A model generated the notes under the pieces. That model searched no databases. It saw only the letters and a program-made list of their open reading frames with translations, and was not told the DNA's origin. From Fagopyrum homotropicum (Eukaryota; Streptophyta; Magnoliopsida; Caryophyllales; Polygonaceae), in the NCBI GenBank assembly GCA_033239125.1, contig BSWB01000004.1:31865501-31929500 (forward strand): a stretch of 64,000 bases of DNA. The letters run 5' to 3'. A program made the translations under genes and the position numbers. Shown here in pieces: positions 35,773 to 46,340 of this stretch. Numbering within the stretch: the first letter of the stretch is position 1; each line of letters starts with the position of its first letter.

Positions 35773-36711
35773 ATGCGAAGATCTCGTGGCAAGGATTTAG
35801 CTCCATTCGATCCCGAACCGGAGAAAACCCTTAGATCTAGATCCAAGAGCATTAAAAAGGGGAAAGAGATGGCCGGAAGAGACCTCCAAGCTGAATTGGA
35901 TGAAGCCTTAGAGCAAATAAGGCTAAGAGATGAGCTCTTGGAGGAAGAAAGGAGACTTGCCAATGAGAGGCAAGAAGCAACTAGGAGGGAGATTGATGAG
36001 ATTAGGCAAGCCCTTGTACAAGGAGAGCTTAATCGTCAACAACCTCCACCTCGTCCACCACCACAACCGCAGCCGGCGGCGAATGTTAGGGTTGTACCCA
36101 TTTCTATTGAAGAGCCACAAACTTTGGGGAGACGTATGGATCCGGCACAAAGAGCACACCGTCCGGGTGTGAACTTAGGAGATCACGCAGCCCACAACTA
36201 CGAGCTCCGCCCTCAAGTTCTACAAATGATCCGGCATAATCAATTTGGAGGGATGGAAGGAGAGTCTCCTCATCAACACTTGATGAACTATGAGATTTTG
36301 ATTGAGACACTTAGACCGCCAAGATTGGAGAGCAACAACCATAAGCTTAGGGCTTTCTCCTTCTCTCTTAACGATGAAGCCTTAGCTTGGTATCAATCTA
36401 TTCCACAAGGGCGAGTTTGTACTTGGGAGGAGATGACAACCGAGTTTTTGACTAAGTTCTTCCCACCTTCCAAGACTACCGAATTAAGAGGGAAGATAAA
36501 TGCCTTCGTGATGAAGGATTGAGAGAGTTTGTTTAAGTCTTGGGAGAGATTCAAGGACCTTCTCCTAGATTGTCCACACCATGGCATACCGAAAATTGAG
36601 CTATTGGAGATCTACTTCAAGGGACTTGATGAAGATAGCCAATTCAAGCTTCAATCCCTTTCCGGTGGGACTTTCATGGAGAAGCATGTAGATGATGCTT
36701 GGGAGTTTGTG
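35773..36711 (+). pseudogene. gag: Q gag copy 1 (N-terminal, P-like, truncated)
   Basis: Residues 1 to the TGA at 36520-36522 are identical to P gag, including the same nonsense codon. From 36555 the sequence switches to Q-type (matching 37948-38113), and at DAWEFV it joins the LTR of unit 2. Same coiled-coil and Retrotrans_gag segments as P. It is a by-product of tandem duplication plus conversion, with no separate function. Confidence 0.9.
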
Positions 36712-37033
36712 TTACTTACTCGTTTGCTAGCTCAATTTGTTAGTTGTTTTATCACCTTGCTTGACTTGTGATCTTTGTTTGATCACCACAAAAACCAACA
36801 AAAACATTGCGTTTTCTATTTTCTTTGTTCCTCATCTTAACTTAGTCTAGATTTACACTATCTTTGATCATTGCTTGACTCGATTTCACCTTAGTCTTTG
36901 TGTTCGACCTCGGAATACTTACCTTTCTACAAACGTCACGTACACTGCGGGTTCGCTAGGAGTTAGGATAAATATAACGAGTATAAATTTAAGACTTATT
37001 GCGTGCACATCACATCTATTCCTAGACGTAACA
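36706..37033 (+). repeat. Partial Q LTR (R-U5 end) in unit 2
   Basis: The last 328 bp of a Q-type LTR (TTACTTACTCGTTTGCTAGC ... GACGTAACA), matching the Q 3' LTR from about 63926 to the window edge. It is followed by a canonical primer site. Confidence 0.88.
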
Positions 37034-37039
37034 AGTTTT

Positions 37040-37057
37040 TGGCGCCGTTGCCGGGGA
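37040..37057 (+). other. Element Q primer binding site (tRNA-Asp)
   Basis: TGGCGCCGTTGCCGGGGA, a perfect tRNA-Asp-type site, 6 bases after the LTR end. Confidence 0.92.
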
Positions 37058-39772
37058 CTAGGTCTAGATTGAGTCATTTCGTGATTGTTTATAGTGTAGA
37101 TCTTTCTTGTTGCTTTTGATCTCTCTTTGGTGTGTGTCTTTGCTTTTCAGGACATCATCTCTCTCTTTAGGTGTATGCGAAGATCTCGTGGCAAGGATTT
37201 AGCTCCATTCGATCCCGAACCGGAGAAAACCCTTCGATCTAGATCCAAGAACATCCGAAAAGAGAAAGAGACGGCCGGAAGAAACCTCCAAGCTGAGTTG
37301 GATGAAGCCTTAGAGCAAATAAGGCTAAGAGATGAGCTTTTGGAGGAATAAAGGAGACTTGCCAATGAGAGGCAAGAGGAAACTAGGAGGGAGATTGAGG
37401 AGATTAGGCAAGCCCTTGTTCAAGGAGAGCTTAATCGCCGACAACCTCCACCTCCTCCACCACCGGTGGAACAACCGCAGCCGGCGGCTAATGTTAGGGT
37501 TGTGCCCATTGCCATTGAAGAGCCACAAACCTTAGGGAGACGTATGGATCCGGCACAAAGAGCACACCGTCCGGGTGTGAACTTAGGAGATCCCGCAGCC
37601 CACAACTATGAGCTCCGCCCTCAAGTTCTACAAATGATCCGGCATAATCAATTTGGAGGGATGGAAGGAGAGTCTCCTCACCAACATTTGATGAACTACG
37701 AGATTTTGATGGAGACTCTTAGACCGCCAAGATTGGAGAGCAACAACCATAAGCTTAGGGCTTTCTCCTTCTCTCTTAAGGACAAAGCCTTGGCTTGGTA
37801 TCAATCTATTCCACAAGGGCGAGTTGGTACTTGGGAGGAGATGACAACCGAGTTTTTGACTAAGTTCTTCCCACCTTCCAAGACTACCGAGTTAAGAGGG
37901 AAGATCAATGCCTTCGTGATGAAGGATAGAGAGAGTTTGTTTAAGTCTTGGGAGAGATTCAAGGACCTTCTCCTAGATTGTCCACACCATGGCATACCGA
38001 AAATTGAGCTATTGGAGATCTACTTCAAGGGACTTGATGAAGATAGCCAATTCAAGCTTCAATCCCTTTCCGGTGGGACTTTCATGGAGAAGCATGTAGA
38101 TGATGCTTGGGAGTTTGTGGAGAAGCAAGCTCTAGTAATTGAGAAGTACTCCCATAGGAAGAGTGAAGGGAGAAAGGTGGGAGCATATGAGGTGAGTGAG
38201 GTCACCATGAGCAACTTCAAGCTCGACGCCATCAACAACGAGCTAAAGTCCTCGAGGGAGTTGTGTGCTACAACCTTGAAGAACCAAGCAACCCCTCAAG
38301 TGCTTCCACAAGCTAACTTATCTTCCAAGGAGGAGGATGTAAACTATATGGGAAGGGGCAATTACAACAATTATCAAGGCCCAAGGAACTTCAACAACAA
38401 CCGGCAATTCAACAATTACCGGCCCAACCATAACCATCCCAGGTTTTCTTACTCTAACCCGGATGGGGCCTTGAACCCTCCCGCTTCTACAAGCACAACT
38501 CCACCACCAAGAGCTTCACAAGAACCTCCACTCGGATTCACTCAACCTCCAAAGGATAGAACCGAAATGATGTTTGAGCAATTGCTTGGAAGGTTGAGCG
38601 GTCTTGAGAGCACGGTGACTTCTATCTCAAAGGCTCAAAAGGTGTTGGAAGCACAAGTCTTCCAAAAGGCGGGTGAAGCACATAGAGATCCGGGAAAGCT
38701 TCCCGGAAGAACCGAAGAAAACCCAAGAGGCCAAGTGTTGGCTATTACAACAAGAAGTGGGTTAAGCATGAAGGATCTCTTGCCCAAGGAGAATGCTAAA
38801 GGGAAGCAAGTGGTGAATGAAGAAGAAACTTTGCAAGGAGATGGAGGCAAGAGCAAAGATGTAGAGCCAACCTATGTGGCACCGCCTCCATACAAGCCAC
38901 CACTACCGTTCCCTCAATCACGAGCAAGAGCTCGCTTGGACAATCACTTTGGTAAGTTCCTTGAACTAATGTCTAAATTGCATATTAACATTCCGTTCAT
39001 GGATGCTATTTTAGGGATGCCGGCATATGGCAAATTCTTGAAGGAAATACTCTCCAACAAAAGGAAGTTAGAGGAGTATGGTGAGATAAGGATGACTAAG
39101 AGATCCTCGGAGTTGATTCAAACGATGAAGGAGGAGATGCCTCCCAAGCTAAGGGATCCGGGATCCTTTTGTGTGCCAATCGGAGTAGGAGAAGTGAAGT
39201 ATGATGCCCTATGTGATCTTGGGGCAAGTGTAAGCATCATCCCGCTTGCACTTTGCAACAAGGTTGGGCTAGGAGAGCCAAAGCCGATCAAGATGACCCT
39301 TTACATGGCGGACCGCTCAATCACTCATCCGGTTGGGATCTTGGAAGACATCCCGGTGCAATTAGGGAAGTTCTATGTGCCCATAGACTTCGTTGTTTTG
39401 GATATCCCGGCGGACTATCCGGTTCCTATCATCTTGGGGAGACCTTTCCTAGTTACTTCCGGATGTCTAGTGGATTGCAAGAATGGGACTCTCTCATTCA
39501 ACATTGGAGAAGAGAACATCAAGTTCAAGCTATCAACAATGATGAAAGGGCCAACCCTTGATGAGGATATATTCAACATAGTTGAAGAAGAGGAGTCTAG
39601 AGAGGTTGTGAGCTCTATCTTGCTTAAGGATCCACTTGAGAGAGTTCTTAGCTCAAGCTTGATGGAGGAAGGAGTTGAGGAGAGTAGCAATGAAGTGATC
39701 AAGTCCTTGAATGCATTGGACGAGCTACCAAGTGTTGGGTTTGAAGTGCTAGAAGAAGAGGAAAACTGCCAG

Positions 39773-39907
39773 AAAAATCGGACTAGGGGCCAAAAATCGG
39801 CCGATTTTTGTACTTGTGCTGAAATTTCAGCCAGTTTTGCCAAAACAGAAACTCAGATCGACCCCCCTTCAGAAAAATCGACCGATTTTTCTTCCTGGGT
39901 CGATTTT
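39773..39907 (+). other. Palindrome cassettes in Q protease-RT linker
   Basis: An 18-bp perfect palindrome at 39792-39809 (AAAAATCGG/CCGATTTTT), preceded by AAAAATCGG at 39773, and a second imperfect set at 39871-39907 with a GGTCGATTTT half-site. All are within the open reading frame. Confidence 0.85.
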
Positions 39908-42901
39908 CCTGAGTCTTTTCAGCATCAACCACTTGAGTGTGAGCAATCATCAAGGGACTTCAAGGAGGCTTCCATGGCTTTGCAATCATCTCAACCTACA
40001 TTGCATGGATCGTCTCCAACCGAAAAAGGTCCTCCTCAACTTGATCTTAAACCTCTTCCTTCTCATTTAAAGTATGCTTTCCTTGGTTCAAATTCTACTT
40101 ATCCGGTGATTGTGAATGCATCTTTGAATGATGATGAGCTTAATAGGTTGTTGAATGAATTGAAACTGCATAGAAAGGCAATAGGATACACCATTGATGA
40201 TCTTGTTGCCATCAAGCCCTCTTTGTGCATGCATAGGATAATGATGGAAGATAATCATAAACCCTCTATTGAACATCAAAGAAGATTGAATCCCATAATG
40301 AAAGAGGTAGTTAAGAAGGAGATCACAAAGTTGCTAGATGCGGGAATTATCTACCCTATCTCGGATAGTAAGTGGGTTAGTCCCGTTCATGTAGTACCTA
40401 AGAAGGGTGGGATGACCGTAGTGACTAATGAGAACAATGAACTAATCCCCACTAGAACGGTTACGGGATGGAGGATGTGTATTGATTATAGAAAGCTTAA
40501 CATGGCCTCTAGGAAAGATCACTTCCCTCTCCCCTTCATTGACCAAATGCTAGAAAGGTTAGCTCAACATTCCCATTTTTGCTACCTAGATGGCTATAGT
40601 GGATTCTTCCAAATCCCTATCCACCCCGATGACCAAGAGAAAACCACCTTTACATGTCCATGGGGAACTTTTGCATATAGGAGGATGCCATTTGGGTTGT
40701 GTAATGCACCCGCCACCTTCCAAAGGTGTATGATGGCTATCTTTTCGGAATACATAGAAAATATCATGGAAGTGTTCATGGATGATTTCTCTGTTTATGG
40801 TTCTTCTTTCGATGATTGCTTGGCTAACTTGTCACTAGTATTACAAAGATGTGAGGAGACAAATCTTGTCTTGAATTGGGAAAAATGCCACTTCATGGTA
40901 AGTGAAGGTATCGTGTTAGGACACTTGGTGTCTAACCGTGGCATTGAGGTTGATAGGGCCAAGATTGAAACGATAGAGAAGTTGCCACCACCTACCTCGG
41001 TGAAAGGGGTAAGGAGTTTCTTAGGGCATGCCGGTTTTTACCGGAGGTTCATTCAAGATTTCTCTAAGATTTCTAAACCTCTCACTAACCTACTAATGAA
41101 GGATGTTGAATTTGTCTTCTCCAAAGATTGCCTTGAAGCTTTTTGTAGGTTGAAGAACGCTTTGATCTCCGCACCTATAATGCAACCTCCGGATTGGAGT
41201 TTTCCGTTTGAGATCATGTGTGATGCAAGCGATGTAGCCATTGGGGCTGTTTTAGGGCAAAGGAAGGATGGGCGAATTCATGCCATTTATTATACTAGCA
41301 AGACGCTAGATGATGCCCAACTCAACTATGCCACAACCGAGAAAGAGTTGCTAGCGGTAGTGTATGCCTTTGAGAAGTTTCGGTCATATCTTATTGGAGC
41401 GAAAGTCATAGTCTATACGGATCATGCTGCGATCCGTTATCTCCTTACCAAGAAGGATGCCAAGCCTAGGTTGATTCGGTGGATCCTTCTTCTTCAAGAG
41501 TTTGATTCGGAAATCCGGGACAAGAAGGGATCCGAGAACTCCGTGGCGGATCACCTTAGTAGACTCCCACCGATAGAACTTGAGAGAGATGACATCCCGA
41601 TTGATGACTCATTCCGGGATGAGCAATTGCAAATGGTGGAGGAATGCTTGTTCCAAGTGTCTAGGGGAAGTGAGCCATGGTACGCCGACATTGTGAACTA
41701 TCTTGTGTGTGAGGAAGTGCCTCCCGGTTTGACATATGCCCAAAGGAAGAAGTTCTTCAAGGATGTGAGACACTACTATTGGAGTGAGCCACTTTTGTTC
41801 AAAAGAGGGCCGGATGGAATGTTTAGGAGATGCATACCAGAAGATGAAGTGGAGAGTGTGATCCGGCATTGCCATTCCTTGCCATGTGGAGGGCATGCTA
41901 GCTCACACAAGACATGTGCTAAAGTGTTGCAATCGGGTTTCTTTTGGCCAAGCTTGTTCAAGGATGTGCAATGTTTTGTAGTAGCTTGTGATGCTTGCCA
42001 AAGGACGGGCAACATCTCAAGGAGGAATGAGATGCCCTTGAACAACATCCAAGAGGTAGAGATATTTGATGTGTGGGGTGTGGACTTCATGGGGCCATTC
42101 CCTTCTTCATGTGGCAACCTCTACATCCTATTGGCGGTTGACTATGTTTCGAGATGGGTGGAGGCAATCGCCTCTCCTACAAATGACGCCAAGGTCGTGG
42201 TGCGGTTCTTCAACCGAGTGATCTTTCCTAGGTTTGGAACACCTAGGGTGATCATAAGCGATGGAGGGAAGCACTTCACCAATAGGAATTTTGGAGCACT
42301 TTTGGCCAAGTATGGGGTGACTCATAAGGTGGCAACACCTTACCATCCCCAAACTAGTGGCCAAGTGGAGATCTCCAACCGGGAGATCAAGGCCATTCTT
42401 GAAAAGACGGTATCAAGGACGAGAAAAGATTGGGCTATGAAGCTCGATGATGCCTTGTGGGCATATAGGACCGCCTTCAAAACACCAATTGGCACAACTC
42501 CTTACAAGTTGGTCTATGGAAAGTCTTGCCACATTCCGGTAGAGATGGAGCATCGAGCATATTGGGCTATAAGGTGGCTAAATTTTGATCTAAAGGAGGC
42601 CGGAGAAAAGCGGTTGCTAGACATAAACGCCCTTGAGGAGATCCGGTTGGATGCATATGAGAATGCTCGGATCTACAAGGAGAGAACCAAGCGATGGCAT
42701 GATAAGAGGATCATTCCAAAGGAGTTGAGTGAAGGCGATCTTGTCCTTCTCTTCAACTCGAGGCTGCGGCTCTTCCCCGGAAAGCTCAAATCAAGATGGA
42801 CCGGGCCATATGTGGTGAAGAAGATCTTTCCTTATGGAGCGGTAGAGATAGGAGGAGATCATTGTGGTGACTTCAAGGTGAATGGGCATCGATTGAAGAA
42901 G

Positions 42902-42906
42902 TACAT
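42902..42906. repeat. Element C target duplication, left (TACAT)
   Basis: TACAT before TGTTAGCATG (42907), repeated at 60554-60558 after the other LTR. Confidence 0.96.
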
Positions 42907-43444
42907 TGTTAGCATGAAATATTGTGATATTTTAGGCACGTTTTCTAAATGTATTTGATTCATATTGATAGTCTTTGATTGATCTTTGTGCATATGTGAG
43001 CTAGTATTACCTATATTTTCGATATGGATGTCTACACTAGTTCTATGTTGATTATAGGTGATTTGGAGCTATTTCCGAACGGAATCGAGCAAAGGAGAGT
43101 TGAGTTGATATGTCCATAGATCGAGGACACTTTTTGGAAGCAATTTGGAGTCTTAGATTGAGGAATGCACGAGTTTAGGGAAGAATCACGTTCTTACCCT
43201 AAATTACGCCCTAAAATACGGCCGTGTCACAAACCACGTTCAGAATTACGGCCGTGGATTCAGAGTCAGAATTCGATGTTCATTCCAGGGGATTCTACGG
43301 CCGTGGAACTAACCGTAATTGTTTCCACGCCCTAGAATTACGGTCGTGGAATCTTCCACGACCGTGATCTTGGCGAATCTTCTCGCCACACTTCGAAGCC
43401 ACGATCTTTTGAAGATTGGGCCGGGCCGACACTTTGCCCTGCAT

Positions 43445-43452
43445 TATAAAAA
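43445..43452 (+). promoter_or_regulatory. LTR_C TATA box
   Basis: GCATTATAAAAAGACGG, a strong TATA match in the middle of the LTR. The same box is at 59380-59387. Confidence 0.65.
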
Positions 43453-43983
43453 GACGGAAGAAAGGAGATTCCGTCATGCCTGCTTAGGATCCCGCTTAGG
43501 AGCAACGCTTAGCAACACACAAACCCTCATCTTAGAGGTATTTGGGAGATCTCATTGAAGATCAAAGTTCGTAGTGGAGAGTTGCTGTTGTGATCTTCAG
43601 ATTTGTGGAAGATCGAAGTTCTTGGAAGATTTTGCAAGAAGATCTCTCTTCTTGTTTAGGTTTGATTCGGAAACGGATTGACATCCCGTTTCTCTTCTTT
43701 CCTAAGGTTGTGATTGTTTACTCCGTTTTGAATCTTTTGATAAACATTTGTTCTTGATTGTGATCTTGAGATTTGTTTGAAGATTATTGATAGTTCTTGA
43801 AAGTTCCCATCTTTTATCCTTTAATTCTTGAATTGATATCAATATGACTGTTATTGGCTAAAAACCCTTAACAATTCTAAGGTGAAGGGTTGATAGTTGT
43901 GGCATAGGTGATGATAGATCAATCGCAAACAGATTAGACCCTGAGAGTTAGAGAGAATCGCCGACAACCCTAAATTACGGTCT

Positions 43984-44017
43984 GTTCTTGAGTCCACGGC
44001 CGTGGAACCTCAAGAAC
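43984..44017. other. Extended CCACGGCCGTGG palindrome in LTR_C
   Basis: CCACGGCCGTGG (43994-44005) lies between GTTCTTGAG (43984-43992) and CTCAAGAAC (44009-44017), which are exact reverse complements. It is repeated at 59919-59952; a reduced form is in LTR_D at 48489-48523. Confidence 0.88.
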
Positions 44018-44624
44018 TAACCGTGATTTCCCTTTAGTTTACGAACTTGCTTTTACTTTAATCCAAAGTTAAAGATTTGCTTTAGCTTAGTCTAGACTTG
44101 TCTTTTCTAGGTGGTAGTGAAGCCTCAACAACCTCTACCTCGATTGTGAGCCTCAACAACCTCAGTCGGTTAAGTTAGTCTTGATCTTTAGATTATAAGT
44201 TTGGGTATTTGACACTAATTCTCATCTCTAGAATCTTTCTATATTGAGCCTCAACAACCTGTATAGAGAGTGCTTTGTAGGTGAGTTACATAAGGTTTTT
44301 GGAACCTCAACCGTACGATTACCTTACATTAGTATACCTTTGCATATCTCCACTCTGTCTTTACATCATTAGTATATCTTGAATCTATTGCCGCAATTGG
44401 ATACCTGAAACTTTAGGATTGTTGTTTTCCCAATATCTGCAAAACTCCTATATTTACTCGCTTGATAACCTGCAATCAAGTTCGCTCCACCCAAATCCCT
44501 GTGTTCGATACTCTGGAATTCTTGCTTAACTACGTCGATCCGTACACTGCGGGTTCGCTTGCTTGATTCTAGTTTTATAAATTTAAAACTTATTTGCACA
44601 CACCTCTAGGGGCGAACAAGTTTT

Positions 44625-44642
44625 TGGCGCCGTTGCCGGGGA
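44625..44642 (+). other. Primer binding site of C internal region 1 (tRNA-Asp)
   Basis: TGGCGCCGTTGCCGGGGA, 6 bases after the LTR_C end. Confidence 0.93.
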
Positions 44643-44741
44643 TTTGGTTTAGGCCGAAGTCGGTTATTGGTTGTCAAGCTTGGGAGCTTTTGTTTTTCTT
44701 TTAATCTTTTGGTATGAGTTTTTGAGTTTTCAGATTTTCCA

Positions 44742-45392
44742 ATGGATGGAAGCAGCTTTGTAACGGCGAGGAACGAAATATGGAGCCTCAGAGCTGAACT
44801 TAATGAATCTTTGGAGCAACATAGACTCAGGAAAAAATCCTTGGAAAGAGAGAGATGGAGAAAGAAAGAGGTAGCTAAATGGAAGGAGAATAGACATTTG
44901 CTGGATTATTTTTCATTTTTTTTCAATGAACAAAATGAAAGAGAGGAAGCTATTAAGAAGGAGCTTGAAATCTGGGAGGAGCTCTATACCGCTCGCGAGG
45001 TATATGAACAACCTCTTGAAGATCAACTTGAATCAAAGATCAAGCAATCAATGAAGGATCTCGATGACCTTGAAAGAAAATTGATCCTTGCTGAAATTGC
45101 TCGACTGGAGGAAGAAGCGGAACACCTAGACCCAATTGCTAATATTGTGGTCAAGATTGAAGAAGAGTCGATTGTGCTGGATAAAGAGGAAGAAGTGGAG
45201 AACCTTGTCCAAATTACCGAAACTATGGCCAAGGTTGAAGAAGATCCAGCTGAGTTGGGAGATATTTCATGTGTGGATCATCATCCCAACATGAAACTTG
45301 TCTCAAGCCTTGAAGAACTTAACAAGGTACATTCTCTTTCAGGAATGCTCCGGAGAGTTGGAGGTCTCTTCCAAAAGAACCTCCTAAAGTGA
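44742..45392 (+). CDS. Coiled-coil gag-like protein of non-autonomous region
   Basis: 216 residues, starting MDGSSFVTARNEIW. Residues about 14-40 (LRAELNESLEQHRLRKKSLE) match the N-terminal coiled-coil of P/Q Gag. The middle, EDQLESKIKQSMKDLDDLER, matches the B1 protein. It is charged and heptad-like, with an acidic C-terminus. There is no capsid, zinc knuckle or enzyme domain. A second frame overlaps its stop by 4 bases. As a Gag N-terminus it could co-assemble with Gag from an autonomous partner, but that is inference. The frame is intact. Confidence 0.65.
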   Translation: MDGSSFVTARNEIWSLRAELNESLEQHRLRKKSLERERWRKKEVAKWKENRHLLDYFSFFFNEQNEREEAIKKELEIWEELYTAREVYEQPLEDQLESKIKQSMKDLDDLERKLILAEIARLEEEAEHLDPIANIVVKIEEESIVLDKEEEVENLVQITETMAKVEEDPAELGDISCVDHHPNMKLVSSLEELNKVHSLSGMLRRVGGLFQKNLLK

Positions 45393-45790
45393 AGATGAAG
45401 CCTCCATTGAAATTGTTGGAAGAAGATGCTCCTTGGACTACAAGGAGTAAATTTGGCAAGAGCTTCAACGCCAATGCCAATAAGTGTTTTTTGTTCAAGT
45501 ATGGGGTCATTCACATGACGAAGACCATACATCATCCCCAAGTTGGAGATGGGGAAGCTAAGAGGATTCTCGAGAAACTAATTTCTCGATCTAGGAAAGG
45601 ATGGGATGCAAGGCTGAATTATGTCCCATTAAAGCATAGGAAAGCTAGGAGGATTCCGGTAAGAATCAAACCGTACAAGCTTGTACGTGGGAGATCTTAC
45701 CACTTGCCGGTGAAATTAGGAACCGGAGATTTTTTGGAAGAGTTTAATGATGGATTTGAAGAGCAATCCAAGATGTTCAAGGTGTATTGA
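45389..45790 (+). pseudogene. Integrase-derived remnant, still open
   Basis: About 133 codons aligned with the integrase segment of Q from KYGVTHKVATPYHPQ to the YGKSCH..PVE block (here KYGVIHMTKTIHHPQ, ILEKLISRSRKGWD and KLVRGRSYHLPVKL). The catalytic Glu region is altered and the N-terminal two-thirds of the integrase are absent, so it cannot catalyse integration. It lies in a different frame from the preceding gene, with ATG at 45395 or a non-ATG start in the overlap. The absence of stop codons despite heavy divergence is notable. Confidence 0.7.
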
Positions 45791-45829
45791 GTCATCTATG
45801 GACATAGGTCCAGCTAGCGACATTAAACC

Positions 45830-45855
45830 AAGCGCTTCTTGGGAGGCAACCCAAG
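45830..45855 (+). other. Post-pol conserved motif (GGGAGGCAACCCA)
   Basis: AAGCGCTTCTTGGGAGGCAA followed by CCCAAG: a 6-bp stem CTTGGG/CCCAAG with loop AGGCAA. The same motif is at 55132-55158 and, in modified form, at 60642-60669, always about 40-70 bases after the pol-type stop. Confidence 0.85.
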
Positions 45856-46075
45856 GTAATGAATCCTTTTCCCTTTTCTTTCTTAGATTAGAGTAGTTGT
45901 TTTTGCTTGTTTTTCTTCGATACCTTCCGGTATGTTTGTGTTTTTGGATGTCAGGAATAAGGAATAAGCAAGAGAAGATGAGAAAAGTCGAAAAGATTGA
46001 CGAAACTTGGACTCGTGTCGAGAGCAACAGAAAGTTCCACGGCCGTGGTTTTGGCCGTGGAAATTCCCGACCCGG

Positions 46076-46107
<32 letters not shown>

Positions 46108-46303
46108 TTTTTTTTTTTTTTTTTTCGAAAAAAATTTTCGGCGGAAAGACGTTCCCCTTCTTCCTTCTTTGACGTCGATTGGAGTATTCAGAATTCCCTA
46201 TTGAGCTTCTATAGATTCCCATCACCACCGGCAGATTGATGATTCGTCTTGCCTAATTCGTCATCTTACATTGTGAGTATCCTTTTCCATCTTTTCTTTT
46301 CTT
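45856..46303 (+). other. Region 1 3' non-coding sequence
   Basis: It contains CCACGGCCGTGG at 46037-46048 followed by a second GGCCGTGG, a run of 28 A then 22 T (46076-46125), and no gene. The small frames here run through the homopolymer and are artefacts. Confidence 0.7.
46076..46125. repeat. A28-T22 homopolymer palindrome
   Basis: Uninterrupted A (46076-46103) then T (46104-46125), just after a CGGCCG cassette. It could be a real slippage hairpin or an assembly/sequencing artefact. Confidence 0.9.
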
Positions 46304-46340
46304 CACATTGGGGACAATGTGAGTTTTAAGTATGGGGTGG
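46304..46340 (+). other. Internal GGGA hairpin and purine motif (region 1)
   Basis: CACATTG-GGGA-CAATGTG (46304-46321), a perfect 7-bp stem, followed by TAAGTATGGGGTGG (46327-46340). It is a second copy of the module that ends at the polypurine tract 1.14 kb downstream. Confidence 0.85.

Larger units (their letters stand above)
35306..38113 (+). repeat. 1.4-kb tandem duplication inside Q
   Basis: Unit 1 is 35306-36705 and unit 2 is 36706-38113. Each runs from TTTGTG in the LTR through the primer site to TTTGTG in gag. The junction at 36706-36711 has the 6-base microhomology TTTGTG. Unit 1 is P-like for most of its length, unit 2 is Q-like. Confidence 0.85.
37175..42906 (+). pseudogene. gag-pol: Element Q gag-pol (nearly intact, interrupted by element C)
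   Basis: A single long frame from MRRSRGKD. TAA at 37349-37351 (GAA in P) breaks the coiled-coil; after it the frame is open for over 1,800 codons. Order (residues from 37175): coiled-coil about 40-85, capsid about 140-290, Asn/Arg-rich tail about 390-425 without CCHC, protease DLGAS at 681, palindrome-derived linker about 870-915, RT with FMDD at 1201, RNase H about 1350-1470, integrase with zinc-finger HCHSLPCGGH and CDACQRTG, catalytic Asp of WGVDFMG at 1637, SDGG and GQVEISNRE. Element C enters at 42907; the last codons are at 60554-60604. It is an Athila-type polyprotein, expected to produce capsid, protease, RT and integrase in relatives. Confidence 0.93.
42907..44618 (+). repeat. Element C 5' LTR (LTR_C)
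   Basis: It runs TGTTAGCATG to GGGGCGAACA. It carries CGGCCG cassettes (43198-43365 and 43974-44027), a TATA box TATAAAAA at 43445-43452, four CCTCAAC(AACCT) direct repeats (44125-44320) and the CCGTACACTGCGGGTTCGCT box near 44540. Confidence 0.93.

Noticed and set aside
44369..44599. 76-codon minus-strand frame repeated at 48875 and 60304
   Set aside because: Repeated only because it lies in the shared R-U5 part of LTR_C and LTR_D.
45897..46239. Three overlapping small frames
   Set aside because: They read through the A28-T22 homopolymer; not genes.
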